From Lunularia cruciata (taxonomy: Eukaryota; Streptophyta; Marchantiopsida; Lunulariales; Lunulariaceae): a stretch of DNA of 64,000 nt. The notes beneath the pieces are model-generated. The model was not told the DNA's origin. It searched no databases and saw only the letters and a program-made list of their open reading frames with translations. The DNA is taken from contig OX419759.1 in assembly GCA_948567375.1 (NCBI GenBank), forward strand, positions 37,042,593-37,106,592, in the 5' to 3' direction. Within the stretch, counting starts at the first letter, position 1; every line of letters begins with the position of its first letter. Below are positions 43,901 to 56,786 of the stretch, piece after piece. Made by a program: the position numbers and the translations under genes.

Positions 43901-45600
43901 ATTCTCATCTTGGGATTGATTATCCTTAGATGTCTTACTCACAATTGCCCAACAACCTAATTGGTAATTTTTACCTTGGTGTTCTACGTGAATTTGTCAT
44001 TGGATCCAATCAAATTGAACCTTAGGACATTCAAGCCGATGCAAACCTAGAATGACATTATAATGTAGAGGTGCCATTACAAACCTCATACACTCCAAAT
44101 AACTAAAAGCCAATAATTAGAAGTAGATTAATGATGGTGGATGGTAGAGAGGATTTTGCATCCTGTACCTCACATCATGAATGTAACAGGATGTGAGGTA
44201 CGAGATGAAAAACCGTTTCTACCATCCACCATCATTAATTTACTTCCAATTATTGGCTTGATAGAAATTTCTAATTCCTTTGTAAATTGCTATAGACACA
44301 CAATTCTTTGAACTTCTAGAATCAACCATAATCTTATAATTTCAATTAGATATTATGTACAAGTGAAACAAACTTGCATAGGTCAAGCCTTCAATCCCGT
44401 TGGAACTAATCAAGTTACTAATCGGTGGCTTGAACTTTCATATTGGGATTCTTAATTTCATTCTTGATCATGTTCATCAAACTTTGTTTGGGTGATTTGT
44501 TCAGTGCATCCATTTTTGAGTGAACATTCAACAATATGATGTCCAATTTGGTGATAATAAAAGTAACCACCATTTGTCAGAGTCTTTCCCTATATGTAGT
44601 GCCAAGTAGTTTCCATTGGATGACATCAATCTCTATTGGTGTTGGCTCCTCCACTCATGTGTAGTGTGTTGGCAAGTTCTATGAAGGTTGAGGTCAAGAA
44701 CAACTTATCGCAACCAAGGAATCAAAGGGCTCAACCAATTGTATGGCTTCCTCCAAGTGATTGGGCTCTTGTATGATCATTTTCAATTTGGTGCATGACT
44801 TCAAGCTTTGCACAAATTGATCCAAACTTCACCTTCTAGTAAATCTGAATTTATATTATTTCTAGAATTGAGTGATGTAGCTTCTCATAAAACCAATTTG
44901 CTTCAATGTTGCCAATCTATCTTGTGGAGCTTGTGCGATATTTATAGCTTGGAATATCCTTATTATTGCACTCTTGAATTATTCCTATGTTGAAATTGGT
45001 GCAACAAATTGCTATTCAGCTTGCTCCACTTAAAATTGCAACTATAGTTTTACCACTCCATCCAAATGACTTGAAGCCAAGAGATTTATCTCCGCTCATC
45101 TTGAAGTTTTGTAGCTTCAAAGTAGTGTTCACAATCAAACATAAAATTCTCCACTATACTTAGGAGATTCTTACCTTCAAATACCTTGGGCTTTGGAAAT
45201 TGGATTTTCTTTCCTCCTCAAAATGGTGCTCTCTCTACATACTCTTGTCATTGATGGTTTCTTTCTTCCAAAAATCTCGTAAGGTGATCAAATTTTTGTT
45301 GCATAGTAGTGATAACTTAGGATATTGTAATTATAGCTACTACTCTATCAAACTACCTACCATTATCCAAGTTAATACATAGATGTAACATGTCAACCAT
45401 TCTTTATAGGTTACAATTGGAATTAGCAAGGGTCATCGATTAAGGTGATCACATTCAAAACATTTTACCCAAAGTGTGAGATGATGAACTATATGAAATG
45501 ATGCTTAGGTAGTACATGGACATGAAAATCCCAATGGTTTGGGGGAAATAGATTTGGTGGTCCATAAATTCCATCCATCCCATTCTTACTCTAATACCAA
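40910..45600 (-). pseudogene. Element C3 internal coding remnants
   Basis: Readable pieces on the minus strand: chromodomain and C-terminus (40930-41220); integrase core (41248-41781; AAVEFTYNNSKYAS, HHHHDLTFQLGDKVML); integrase zinc region (41970-42308); RNase H (42400-42830); RT (42830-43720; fragments such as WIRCNGCWIGYWINTWW in shifted frames); protease (43900-44400); gag (44480-45340); decayed leader ORF (about 45415-45590). None could be functional. Confidence 0.85.
44109..44257. repeat. Fold-back inverted duplication inside C3
   Basis: Arms 44109-44147 and 44219-44257 are inverted repeats with 37 of 39 matches. An inner pair, GTACCTCACATC at 44165-44176 and its complement at 44190-44201, is perfect. 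C2 has no such structure, so it arose in C3. Confidence 0.9.
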
Positions 45601-46093
45601 TGTAAAAGACCAAGAAGAGAAATAAGAAAATGGAAGATGGAGTGAAAGATCATATTGAGACTCTTGAATGAGTGAAACTCTGAATGCTTAGCATGAACTT
45701 GGGGTTTGGTATTTATAAGGAGCATATAAGGCTCTTGAGAAGCTTCTTAAAAGTTGTCTTCTTAGAGTGCAAGATAAATTAACCGGGAAATTTCTTGAGA
45801 AGCTTCTTTCTAGAAACCAAGTACTTGGCATGCAAGCTAAGCTAGTTGGGAAACTCCTTAAGAAGTTTTCTTCTAGAAGGCACCTATTTGGTATGCAAGA
45901 TAAGCTAGCCGGAAGCTTCCCAAGAAGATTTCTTTTAGCAGTTACCACTTGGTATACATATTACTAGATACTTGGAAGGTAACCACAAGCTTCCTAGATG
46001 CTTCTAGAATATTTTTATAATTCTTGGCTAATTTTGCCTATTTATTACTTGGTTAGTCTTGACTAACTTGTTTCTAAGCTCCATATTGTTATA

Positions 46094-48430
46094 GTTGAGC
46101 TATTGCCATGTGAGAAATCTATGTACATTTAAGTGATTGGCCACATAGATTACAATATTGTCCTTCTGAGAGATTTGATGTCTATGTACATTAAGTGATT
46201 GATTATATAGATTAAAATATTGTCCTTTTTGAGGGATTTGATATATAGTTGGTGGAGACTTCATGAAGCACACGGAATAAGGTGTTGAGTCTTAGGAGTC
46301 TTAAGTGGAAGAAGGACGTTGGATAGTGAGAATTGTAGCATAGTGTGGGAGCTAGAGTGTCAAAAGAAGAGTGTTCCACACTCCTTATTAGCTACTCCCA
46401 AATCCTTTTCTCATCAAGTTTCAAATTTTGCACAGTGATCACTTTCAAGCTTGGATGATAGCACATTTTGGGCTTGTGTTTATGGCATTGATGATGAAAA
46501 TTCCAATTCACATTATTTTTCATGTGCTTACTTATGGACAGGTCTGGACTTGCCAATTTATGTGCTCTTGTAGGAAGAAAGGGACTTAATTTTGTTCAAG
46601 GGCTTCAAGGTGGAGTTGTTGGAGGAGAAATGACTAAGTGATAAAAGTGCAAGAAATTGGGTCCAACATGTGAAGTATGGAGTTTTTAATATTTGAGTGC
46701 ATTAAGGAAGTGCATTGAGGAGATAAGCACATGGTTGGAGAGAAAGAAGACAAGCTATGATCTAAAAACAAATATTGAAGGATTTAAGAAAACTAAGAGT
46801 ATGATATGCTAAATTATGGGATCCATGTATTAAAATGAGAAATGACTAAGTGATAAAAGTGCAAGAAATTGTGTCAAACATGTAAATTATGGAGTTTTTG
46901 ACATTTGAGTGCATTAATGAAGGGCATTTGAGGAGATAAGACCACGGTTGGAGAGAAGAGAAGAGAAGCTATGAGCTTAAGACAAATATTGAAGGATTTA
47001 AGAAAACTAAGAGTGTGATATGATAAATTGAAGCAAGGAGTCAAATTCATAACCAAGTACACAAACATGAGGTTTTTGAGAGTTACATTATAGCCTTTGT
47101 GATCTTTAAGTGGGGTTGAAAATAAGACAAATTTTTGGTTATGTTGAGTTTAAGAAATTTAATCTTAAATCTGACCTTGTCAATTGAAGTTGGAGTATTG
47201 GAAATCAAGGTTTTGGGAAGGAGATTATAATTAGTTTTAGCATCTTGGTCACTTTTCAAGTTCTGACTTGAATCAACCTATGAAACCTTTTAAGATTGTT
47301 GGTGGTTAGGTTTTATATCTCTGTGCAAAAATTTCATTTTTATTTTTCTAATAGAGAATTTAAAATCTTGGATCGAGTATTTTAGGATATGAAGAGCTCA
47401 ATAGTTAGCACAACTTGGGAATTGATCCATATCTAGATATTAGGGTTGAATTAAGCCATAAACTTCATATAGATTTAAACAAGAAAACAAAAAACTATTA
47501 TATAAATTTGATTAACTCAGGGTTTACAGATAATTACATTTGGTGTAGAAAACTCTACTAGAAATACCATTATAAGCTCAATGGAGCAATTGTATGTCCA
47601 ACTCCAATTGCATATCAAATCTATAATTTGATGTCATGAGTGAAAGGATTGCAACTTCTTAAAGTTTTTTTACTATTTACATGAATCTTTTGGCTAAAAT
47701 TTACCCAAAACCTGCACAAGAATAAAGACTTGAGTCTAATTTAAAATTCAAAATTAGGGTTGGAACTACAGAAATTTGACCAAGTTTGAGACCTTCCAAG
47801 AGAGTTTTAGTAGTCAACTTGAGGCTTTATTTATATAATTAGAAAGCTTATCTTACAGGCTTTCCATTGAGTCATAGAGCATCTGAATAAAAGCTATAGA
47901 GAAAAATATTCTTGTCTAAATCTCATTGAATTTTTCTCATCAAAAGGTATAGAATTTCACTACTTGGAGTACAAATTGGATGTAAACTTGGAGTACATAT
48001 TGAGAGCAACTATTGAATAGAGAAAGGAGTCTATGAAGCACATTTTTACTAAAAGCATGGAGATTTTATGCTAAGTTTCTTGTGTTTAGATACTCCATCT
48101 TTTAATGTATGCCCAATTGGCTTGGATTGGTGTGCAAGCATAACACTTAGGTTCTTTCCTTCTAGGCATACTATGAATTTCTCCTTGGTAATGTTGGAAG
48201 TGATGACTAGTAGACCAAGAGTGTGTATTATGATGACATGTTAGGTTGCCTGTTACTCCCCCTACTTGATAGAAGAAACATTAGAACCAAGAGTAGAAGG
48301 TTCTAGTGGTTGGGCAAACAAGCGGGCTCAAACTATTAGTGATAGCCTACACATGACCTCCTATCTATGAGCTCCACAGCTAGAAACTCAATCTGCTCCT
48401 AGAGAGAGAAAGAAAAAGTGTGGCAACATG
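46094..48430. other. Region between C3 and X left inner arm, with tandem duplications
   Basis: A ~67-bp imperfect duplication is at about 46120-46250 (words ATCTATGTACATT, AATATTGTCCTT). A larger one, about 212 bp, is at 46625-47030. Otherwise AT-rich with short frames. No gene is recognised. Confidence 0.6.
46625..47030. repeat. Two-copy tandem repeat, period ~212 bp
   Basis: Copies begin GAGAAATGACTAAGTG at 46625 and 46837 and share GAAGGATTTAAGAAAAC near their ends. Divergence is moderate. Confidence 0.85.
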
Positions 48431-49739
48431 CACACAATTTTTTGTACTTGCATAATCCTTGTCAACTACTCTATAATTTGTTTTATTTTCTTTGTTACAT
48501 CCGAGTGCACACTAAGGTATTTTGGAGGATAGAAGTGGCAGGATTATTTACTCTTTTCATCCTTCATAAGGAAGTCCAATCTTATGTAGTAATGTATGAT
48601 GAAGGGCAAAAAGATCATACCCTTTCTTTGTTGAGTCATATCATGTGCTAGCTTAGTGACATGTTCACAAACATATTTGCCAAACTTATTGGTTTTCCAT
48701 TACTAGGATGACTATCAGGAGTGTCAATGCAATTTTTTTAGGTGAGATTTTAGGTCCAAGAACTTGTTGCCAATGATCTTTGGTCCAAAAGGTAGAATTG
48801 CCTTGTAGCTTCCATCAGCTTGGAGTAATATGGTTACAAATTTCTTCAAGCATGGACAAGTTTGATAGACTCCAATCCCACAAGAAGAAGTCTAGTTTTC
48901 TACTATGGATATATTCTAGTATGAGGTTTTAGGTCCCACTTGGATAACTTGGGTGTTTTATTGATGATTTTGGTTGTTTTTCCTTGTCTACTCTCATCTC
49001 TCACCTCCAAGGCCATTACTTTTTAGCTTAGTTACTAAATTGAGAACTTGAAATCTCTCATATGCACTTGTGCATTGTAAAAAAGATACAATGTCAATGG
49101 ATCAAACTCCTTCTTGAGCATAGTTGAGATGTCTATGGTAGAAAATGACAGAAAGTAAAATGTCAAAAGATTGATTCCTTAGACAACACTCTCCAATTTA
49201 TAGTCTACTCAAACCGTTTTGGAATTTGGCCGTCATGCCGTTTGATGAAAGGTCACATGCTTGGCATGCAAGTGTTTTGGTTGATATAAATGATCAGACT
49301 TTTTGATCTCTGGTGGTGCAATCATATGGCTTGAATGCATTTAGTCAACATGACGCTTGATGGTGCAAACTTGTAAAAATGGTCATTTGTATTTGTAAGC
49401 TTGTTGGGATCATTAAGTCTGGCTCATAGTTATAAAGGAAAAAATGTTTGTAGTGATGAATCTATGAACTTTTGCAAGGCAACCACAATCTTGATGATAA
49501 AACTTACAACCTACATCACTCCAAAATTTATGAGTACGAGGGCTTCATCTTTGTATGATAGCTTCACAAACATGTTGTGAAGGTATTCATGTGCTTTTTT
49601 CTGCCTCCAGACCATTTTACAGACTTCTCTAACAGCTTACAAATGTGCGTTTGTTTTGGTGACCTAACTAGTATACTACCTCATGTTTCTTATGAAACTT
49701 AAAGAAAAAATGAAACTATTTGTCTAATAAGGCAAAGGT
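48430..49739 (-). repeat. X left arm, inner part, with decayed ORF
   Basis: Reverse complement of about 52750-54260. On the minus strand it encodes a decayed segment containing ILPFGPKIIGNKFLDLK (about 48750-48805). This matches VLPFGPKITSNNFLDLK on the plus strand of the right arm (about 53685-53735). The encoded protein is unknown to me. Confidence 0.75.
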
Positions 49740-49760
49740 GGATTACCTTTGCCTTATTAG
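49724..49760. repeat. Perfect 16-bp palindrome at the inner edge of the left arm
   Basis: CTAATAAGGCAAAGGT and its exact complement are separated by five bases. The word TTTGCCTTATTAGAGA recurs at the inner edge of the right arm, about 52757-52773. Confidence 0.95.
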
Positions 49761-52750
49761 AGACCACTACAATCATACATATTTAAATAAGCCACCACCT
49801 GGTTATGGACTTGCCACCAAAGACCATTCACATTCAAGGAAGATTCTTCACATTTGGCAAAGACCTCACATGGGTGAGGATGATAGGTTGGGGTAGAGAT
49901 TTTGCATGAGTAGAGAAGTACTACACACCAAATGCATGACAAGTGTAGAGAAGGAGTGCTCAACCACCCCATAGCCATGGAATAACTGAGGAAATTTCCT
50001 ATAAAACCAAGTTCACACCAAAAAATTTGACTTTTCATAAAGCAATTTCATTTTCAGGGTTGGGTGAACTTAGGACTTCCAAGTCTTTGCAAAATTTGTA
50101 GTTTTCAGTTCTTTGCCTTTCTGCTTAAATACCTTTAATAGGAAAAATGTTGTTTGTGTATAAATCCATGAGTAAGACCTCCAAAGCCATTTTGGAAAGT
50201 CCCTTAGTATATAAATGGGAAATACATTGTAGGAGTGAGGAATCTAGAGCAAGCATCTTTGCTTCTTGCTTTGGAATTGGGAATTGGGTGACTTTGGGAT
50301 GATACACAAGATGAGGAGGAGAAGGAGAGAACAACCAAGGATTTGAGAGGGAACCATATAACTCAACCAAGGAGAACTGGAGGAATGTGCTAAGACCATA
50401 TGCATGACCATCAGAGCCAATATCCTAGAAACACCATTTGTAAACAAGGTACTCTTAGACAAAATCAAAGTAACCTTTGCATATAAGCAACAAAAGAACA
50501 ATGGATAGAGCATTAGAAGTTACAAGGATCCCGCCCCAAAAAGGGATTGTTGAGGTGGTTATGAAGTTTTTTAAACATAACCAAACAAATTACCTCACAA
50601 ATAGCCAAGATATCTTCTTTGCCTACATGTACCAAGGAGAACGTTTGAATTTGGCAAATATGTTCTATTTTCAAGCAATGAGCTCGCACCAAAAATTTGA
50701 AGAAGATAGTGGAGTGACTTACTTGGCTCTCTTTGTAATAAAATTTCTACATGGAGCTCAATCAACTAATAAGGAAAGAGTGCAAGAAGTTTCCAAGCCA
50801 ATTTATTTTATTGGGGTACTTTGCTCACAACCCAAAGGGAATAACATGATCAAGAATTATCATGGCATAGACATAAAGTTTACATCATCTGGAGAGTTTG
50901 TTTTGGTGGATGAAAATGCAACTCTCCCAAAGACAAAGGCAAAAAAAAGATACCTCCAGCAAAGTCCCCAAAGCCAACCAAGAGACCAAGACAAAAACCT
51001 TAGGTTATTGTTTTGAGTAGCCTCAAAAGAAGAAGAATAAAAAGAATAATTCCAAGAGGAAGAAGAGGAAGAAGAATGATACTTTACTTTGGAAGGATTG
51101 GTAGTTAAAAAGATGCACAATTGGCCCTAAATCTGGAGTCAAGTGTGGCGCAATAGAATTGAGATAAAGACAAAAGAGGGACATCACATTGACCTAAAGC
51201 TCCCAAGTCTTGATCAAGAACCCAACGCATAAGAAGAAGAGAAAGAAGATATGGATGACCATGCAAAACTAGGACTTTGGCCCAGAATAAATGTACAGGA
51301 GGAAGTTGAAGTTGAAGCCAAAGTTCAATGAACACAACAAATAAAAAGTACTAGCTAACAATGAACACAAAGAGAGCCAAGCATTTCCAATGCAAGTCAA
51401 GGAGAGGGTCTATTTTGTGGTGCATTTGGTAGGAGTAGTGCTACAACTGATGGAGCTCTTAATCCCCTAGTACCAACAAGAGTGCTCTAAAATCATAGAT
51501 TACACTACCATAGTGTGAAGAGATCTACACCAAAAGGAGGACAATTCAAGGGAGGAAATAGCCAAGGCTTGAAACTTATATAAGGAGGATGTGAAGAAGG
51601 TGAAATCCTTGATGCAAGAGCTCTTTGAGGTATGAAGAAAAAATACCTCTTTCATTGAAAGACAAAAGGATGTTATATGTATGAAAACAATAGGATGGAG
51701 AAGGCAACAATTGGACCTTAGGCAAGCTTCACATGGAGAAGAAAGAAATGCAGATTGGGGACAAAGACTAAGTGAGGCCAAGATAAAAAGAACTTGTGAG
51801 CATTTGCAATGAATTGAAGAGTGCCAAGATTGGGATTATGATCCTAGATCTATAGGTAGCCAAATATTGGAACAAAGTAACTATTCAACTAAAGAAAATG
51901 GCCAAAGATTTAAAGAACAAGAAGGTAGATTTGGAATTAAATTGAACCCAAATGCTTGAAGAAGTGAAGAATGAAGTAGGTGCCTTGAAAAAATACTTAG
52001 AGGAAATAAAGCAAAAGGCTATTCAGCAATTGGAAGAAGGTTGAGACCAATTCATGGAGAAGGAAAAGTACTCAAGATGAAGATCCATGAATTGGAGTTG
52101 TATGTCAAAAATTTAGAATGATGAACCTCAAGGAAGAGAAAATGGACCAATTTGCTATTAAACTTGGGGAGCATTAGGATAGAAAATTCACATAAGTCTT
52201 TGAAACCTATATGTTAGAGATAGCTAAATATAGAGAACAAATTGAACTTCTCCTTAGGAATTTTAAATGTGAAGGTATTTCTTTGTAGTAGAGCATTGGA
52301 CCAAAGATGCTTTACTTCAGTAAAGAAGGGACAATCATGTTGGTGTAACCCAAAGCCTTTCTTAGTTATAGACATTACTCTTAGCTGTAAATATTCCATG
52401 AGAGTGACTTTGGTGTTGTACAAGATTTTGTTGTTGAGCAAGACTTTAGAATTGTAAGTCCAAATAATGAATATTTCAAATTGAATTTAGGGAAGACTTG
52501 ACACCTTCCTTGACATGTCTAAGGAGTTTCATTAGTTTATAGAAGATTAGGATAAGATAGGATTATAATCTTAACTGAGTAACATAGGAAGAGATAGAAG
52601 ATAACCAAGAAACACACTTAACTATTTAGTCCTTTTGGAGAGAATTTATAGAAGTAAGGTAGAAAGTGTAGAAATCTGCTTTGAGCTTTAGATTTCCACT
52701 TTTTACTCATCTTCTGAATTTTTTGCATTGTAGTAAATAATTGTGGTGAC
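49761..52750 (+). other. Central segment of X with decayed ORFs
   Basis: The best frame is 50477-51016 (separate entry). From about 51500 to 52050 broken plus-strand frames are rich in Lys, Glu and Leu with heptad-like spacing (KKMAKDLKNKKVDLELN, EEVKNEVGALKKYLEE), suggesting a lost coiled-coil protein. Near 52540 the word AGATTAGGATAAGATA recurs from 55463. Confidence 0.5.
50477..51016 (+). CDS. Unknown 179-codon ORF, possibly transposon-encoded
   Basis: The frame reads DIFFAYMYQGERLNLANMFY, then SSHQKFEEDSGVTYLALFVI, and ends with a basic Lys/Gln tail. The layout (aromatic-rich middle, basic C-terminus) resembles plant proteins labelled 'putative plant transposon protein', but that is a weak impression. 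It sits at the start of the decayed Lys/Glu-rich region and may be the N-terminal part of a longer protein. Confidence 0.4.
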   Translation: MHISNKRTMDRALEVTRIPPQKGIVEVVMKFFKHNQTNYLTNSQDIFFAYMYQGERLNLANMFYFQAMSSHQKFEEDSGVTYLALFVIKFLHGAQSTNKERVQEVSKPIYFIGVLCSQPKGNNMIKNYHGIDIKFTSSGEFVLVDENATLPKTKAKKRYLQQSPQSQPRDQDKNLRLLF

Positions 52751-55700
52751 CCATCTTTGCCTTATTAGAGAGAGATTTTATTTTATTTTTGTTTAAGTTT
52801 CATATGAAAACATGAGGTAGTGTAGTAGTTAGATCACAAAAATGAACACATGTTCTTAAGTTGTTAGAAAAGTTCATAAAATGTCATGGAGGTAGAACAA
52901 AGCACAAGAATACTTCCACAACATGTCCATGAATGTACTATACAAAGACAAAACCCTCATACTCAAAAATCTTGGAAAGATGTAGGTTATAAGTTCTGTC
53001 ATTGGGACCACAGTTTTCTTGTGGAAGTTTGTAGGGGTTGTCACTAGAAACCTTGTGGCCTTTGTACTACAAGCTAGATTTGTCAGTCCCAACAACCTTA
53101 CAAATACAAATGACCATTATTACAAGTTTTCACTTCCAAGTATCAAAACAACCTAATGCATTCAAGCGGCATGATTACACTACCAAAGAATAGAAATACA
53201 GATTATTTATATCAATCAAAATACCTACATGCCAAGTGTATGATCTTTTACCAAATGGTGTGACTTTTAAATTCTGGAATGGTTCAAGAAAACTATAAAT
53301 TAGAGAGTGTTGCTTGACAAGTGGATCTTTTTACATTTTAATCTCTTATTTTGTGCAATAGACAACTCGGCCATACTCAAGAAGTAGTTTGATTGGTTGG
53401 TACTGCACAAGTGTGTATGAGAGATTGTCAATTTTTCATGTTAGTAACTCAACTAATGAGTGTAGTAATGACCTTTTAGGTGAGAGATGAGAGGAGACAA
53501 GGAGAAACACCAAAAATAATTAGTAAAAATCCCAAGTTATTCTAGTAGGGCCTACACCTCAAAGCAGAGTATATCCATAACAAAAAACAAGAATTCTTGT
53601 TGTGGGATTGGAGTCTATTAGACTCATCTCTACTTGAAAAAATTTGTAATAGTAGTACTCCAAGCCCATAGAATCTACAAGGAAGTCCTACCTTTTGGAC
53701 CAAAGATTACTAGCAACAACTTCTTGGACTTAAAATCTTGCACTTTGGACAAATGTTCATTGAAACTCCTCCCAATCATCCTAGCAAGAAACTTAAAGCT
53801 AAAATAGATAACTCATTTAACAAAGAGAAAATGAATAATGGCTATTGTGTAGAATTTTATATAAAGGTCCCATCCAAAGAGTCATCACCAAATGATTATG
53901 AAATTATTCACATCAAAATGAATGGCCTATGTTAATCTCAACCGAACCATTTTCTTCCAACTTCTTCACAAGGAAAAACAAGTAAGCTAGGCAAGAATTT
54001 TTTGTGAAAGTATCATTGAGCTAACACAAGACATGATTGAGCAAGGATGTGTTATGATCATATTGCCCTTTATCATACAATTTACATAGGATTCGACTTC
54101 CTTACAAGGAGGAAAAGAAGAAATACTCTATCTACTTCCATCATCCAAAATACTTTAGTGGGCACTCATATGTAACTAAGGAAATAACAAAGTATTGAGT
54201 AATTGACAAGGAGTATGCAAGTACAAAGACAAGTAACTAAAGAAATAATAAGGTACCAAGTAGTTGACAAGTATGCAAGTACATCCTATGTTGCTTGAAG
54301 CATGAACGTAATTCCCTCTTGTGGTTGATGCCAATATACACCATGAACATGATTGTGCCAATAATGGAGGCATTAGAGGAACTTATGCCATTTTACTAGG
54401 AACTTGATCCTACAATCAAAGACCAAATAATGCTTGTATTGCATTGATATCAACCGGCACAAAAATTATAAAGGGAAAGGCTGTACTTTGTAGTGAACTA
54501 AACAAGTCAAGTAGAACCTTGCTATGGAATTAACTCATTCTCAAGGAGAAAGATTTTTTGTTGGAGAAATACCACAAGGATGAGCTTGCACAAGGGTGTG
54601 TCTCTTAGATGTCTTATGATATCTAAGAGTAGACCTCAACACCCTTAGTAAAAAAGTTGATCAATAACAAACTAAGAATGACAAGTAATTACATGCACAA
54701 GATGAGGAAGTAACATCTTTACAAATGGAGCTGAACAATGCACATTCCAAGAGAGTTTTAGTAGAAGCATATAACAAGAATCTCAAGCTGTTGATATACC
54801 TTTGTATTCAAGAGCTCACTACAAGCCTCAAGCATCAAAGGGGGAAAGCAGAAAAAATAAAGATAAAGGTTCATGGCAAAGTGACTATGGAGCTCTAAGA
54901 TGAACAATAGACTTGTAGAAAGAACAAACAAGGTTTCTCACTATAATCAAACACACAACAATGCATCTCCTTGAACAATTAGAACAAATGGCAATAGAAC
55001 ATGCATAGCATACAAAGTTGAAGGACCTTAGGATGCAAATAGATGCACTAGAAAGAAGAATTACACACACACAAAAAAAGGTATCATCAGTCAAGCTTCA
55101 TGGCCACAACAACTCCATGTTTTAAGACACAACTTCTCCAAGAAGGAGCTTCTAGAGCTTCTCCAGCTTTACAAAGGAGAAGGAAGTTTGTTACATGCAT
55201 TGTCAAAAGGTCTAGCAAACAAGGAGAAGAAACTTTGCATAGTATGATTGTCAATATAGTAGCACAACTAAGGCCCATCTTGTAGTTAGGATATAATAGA
55301 ATTTATGATCAACCTACTTTGTTCCTATAGATACTTTAAAAAGATTAAGCTAGGCCATAATACAAAGGCTTTGTTCTAGGCAACTACCCAGAAAACTTGT
55401 GGTAAATGATAATCAAGAAACTAAACTAAGGTGGCCACTCCATGTGGGCTGCACCTACTTAAGTCAGATTAGGATAAGATAAGTGATCAAGATAAGATTA
55501 GCAAGTAGTGCATAAATGTAAATAGGAGATTTCCAACATATTTTAGCCATAAGTCTCTTTGGCAACTATGTAAGATATGTATAAAAGGCTTTGGCATGAT
55601 GTCTACCAAGTTTATTTGGTACATCCTTCATTTTCAATAATGAAGTCTATAACATCAAGACAACGAAGTCTATATATGCATATTTGTTTCTGCTTTGTGT

Positions 55701-56441
55701 GAAGAACTGCATGCTTAATTGAGTACAAGTGAGGAATCTTGAAGTAAGAGCAGTTACACTTGAGTGAGTGGAATCATATGTGTTTGACTAGAGTAGGTAT
55801 CTTTGGTGGCTCTAAAATCACAAGGATAATACATTGATGGACTATCAAAAGCACTAGTATCATAAAGCACAAGATTGAAAGATTAAGCTACATGATCCAT
55901 CCAAGATTCTTGTGAAGTTGTGCCTTTTAGGAAGTGTATAACACTACTTCATAGCTATAGTTGTCAAGGTGATTGGACCCTCAAAATACTCTACTCTCTC
56001 TTCATCGCATATTATAGGATAATGCTCATAAGACTTCGTCGTAGTACTAACCTTGTATGACAACAAACTTCAAGGACCTTAGTATACACAATTGTGTAAA
56101 CAATGCTAGTTTTGAAACTAGTTATATGCAAGGAAGACAAGGTAAGTCTGAGGCAAAGTGACCATTATGAATGAGACATCACATTTAGGATAATTTGGAG
56201 CATACTTGTAATGAAAATGATTTATTTTGATTGTTCTTTGATTATTGTTTTTGAAGTGCACTAGATGTAGTAATGCTAGCATCTTCTAGGAATGACTATG
56301 CTCAAAAGGTTAAATAAAAATAGTAGATAGTCATCCTTGTGACACTCCATCTCATTTTTATTCATATCCAACTTGTTTCCATGCATGATCAACTAGTTCC
56401 TACCAATTTATTATCTATTTGATCAACATTGAATTGTTACA
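52750..56441 (+). repeat. X right arm
   Basis: A continuous arm of about 3.7 kb. It carries the LPFGPKITSNNFLDLK remnant (about 53685-53735), a short frame at 53738-53935, a decayed helix-rich frame (EEVTSLQMELNNAHSKRVLVEA, near 54700) and a TATA-like TGTATAAAAGG near 55578. It ends GTTACA at 56441. Confidence 0.7.
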
Positions 56442-56786
56442 ATACTCCACTTTTACCTCTCATGTTTGTGTTACATTCAATATGTGTTGCACTAGAACTC
56501 TAATTTTCTTGTAACTCTTAACGACCACTTAGTGATCCTCACTCACTTGTGTTCTTCATATGTTGTAAGTACAACTTCATATCATTGCAAGAACCATAAA
56601 GCTCTATTTCAAGCATAATTTGAGCTATAAGAAAGGGGAGTGGAGGCATACAGATGGTATCTAACATAATATGAAAAAGGTTTTCAATATTTTCATTGAT
56701 GTTATTCTATAGGTCCCAACTTTGGAGCATTGGATGATGAATTTTTCCTTGTAACCAAGACCATCCATTTTGAAGAGCTTAAAATA

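Larger units (their letters stand above)
40460..46093 (-). mobile_element. Element C3: eroded C-family gypsy element
   Basis: LTRs are at 40460-40909 and 45601-46093. The internal region aligns with C2 throughout but is full of stops. Flanks ATTAA and GTTGA differ by two A/G transitions and may be a decayed target duplication. The left LTR has a short duplication of its CTCCATATTGTTA end. TTCtaGAAtaTTC is kept at 40793-40805. It is the oldest C copy here and lies within structure X. Confidence 0.9.
37583..56441. mobile_element. Structure X: giant inverted-repeat element or pair of opposed elements
   Basis: The left arm (37583 to about 39640, resuming about 48430-49739) is the reverse complement of the right arm (about 52750-56441), with clear but eroded similarity. 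Both termini read TGTAAC inward. The left arm is interrupted by 8.8 kb that includes element C3. The central 3 kb (49745-52750) is not repeated. No convincing target duplication was found (ATCAC versus ATACT). It could be one DNA element with ~3.6-kb terminal inverted repeats, or two related retroelement remnants inserted head to head. Confidence 0.55.

Noticed and set aside
37578-56446. Possible 5-bp target duplication around X (ATCAC / ATACT)
   Set aside because: Only three of five bases match and the ends are eroded, so it cannot be claimed.
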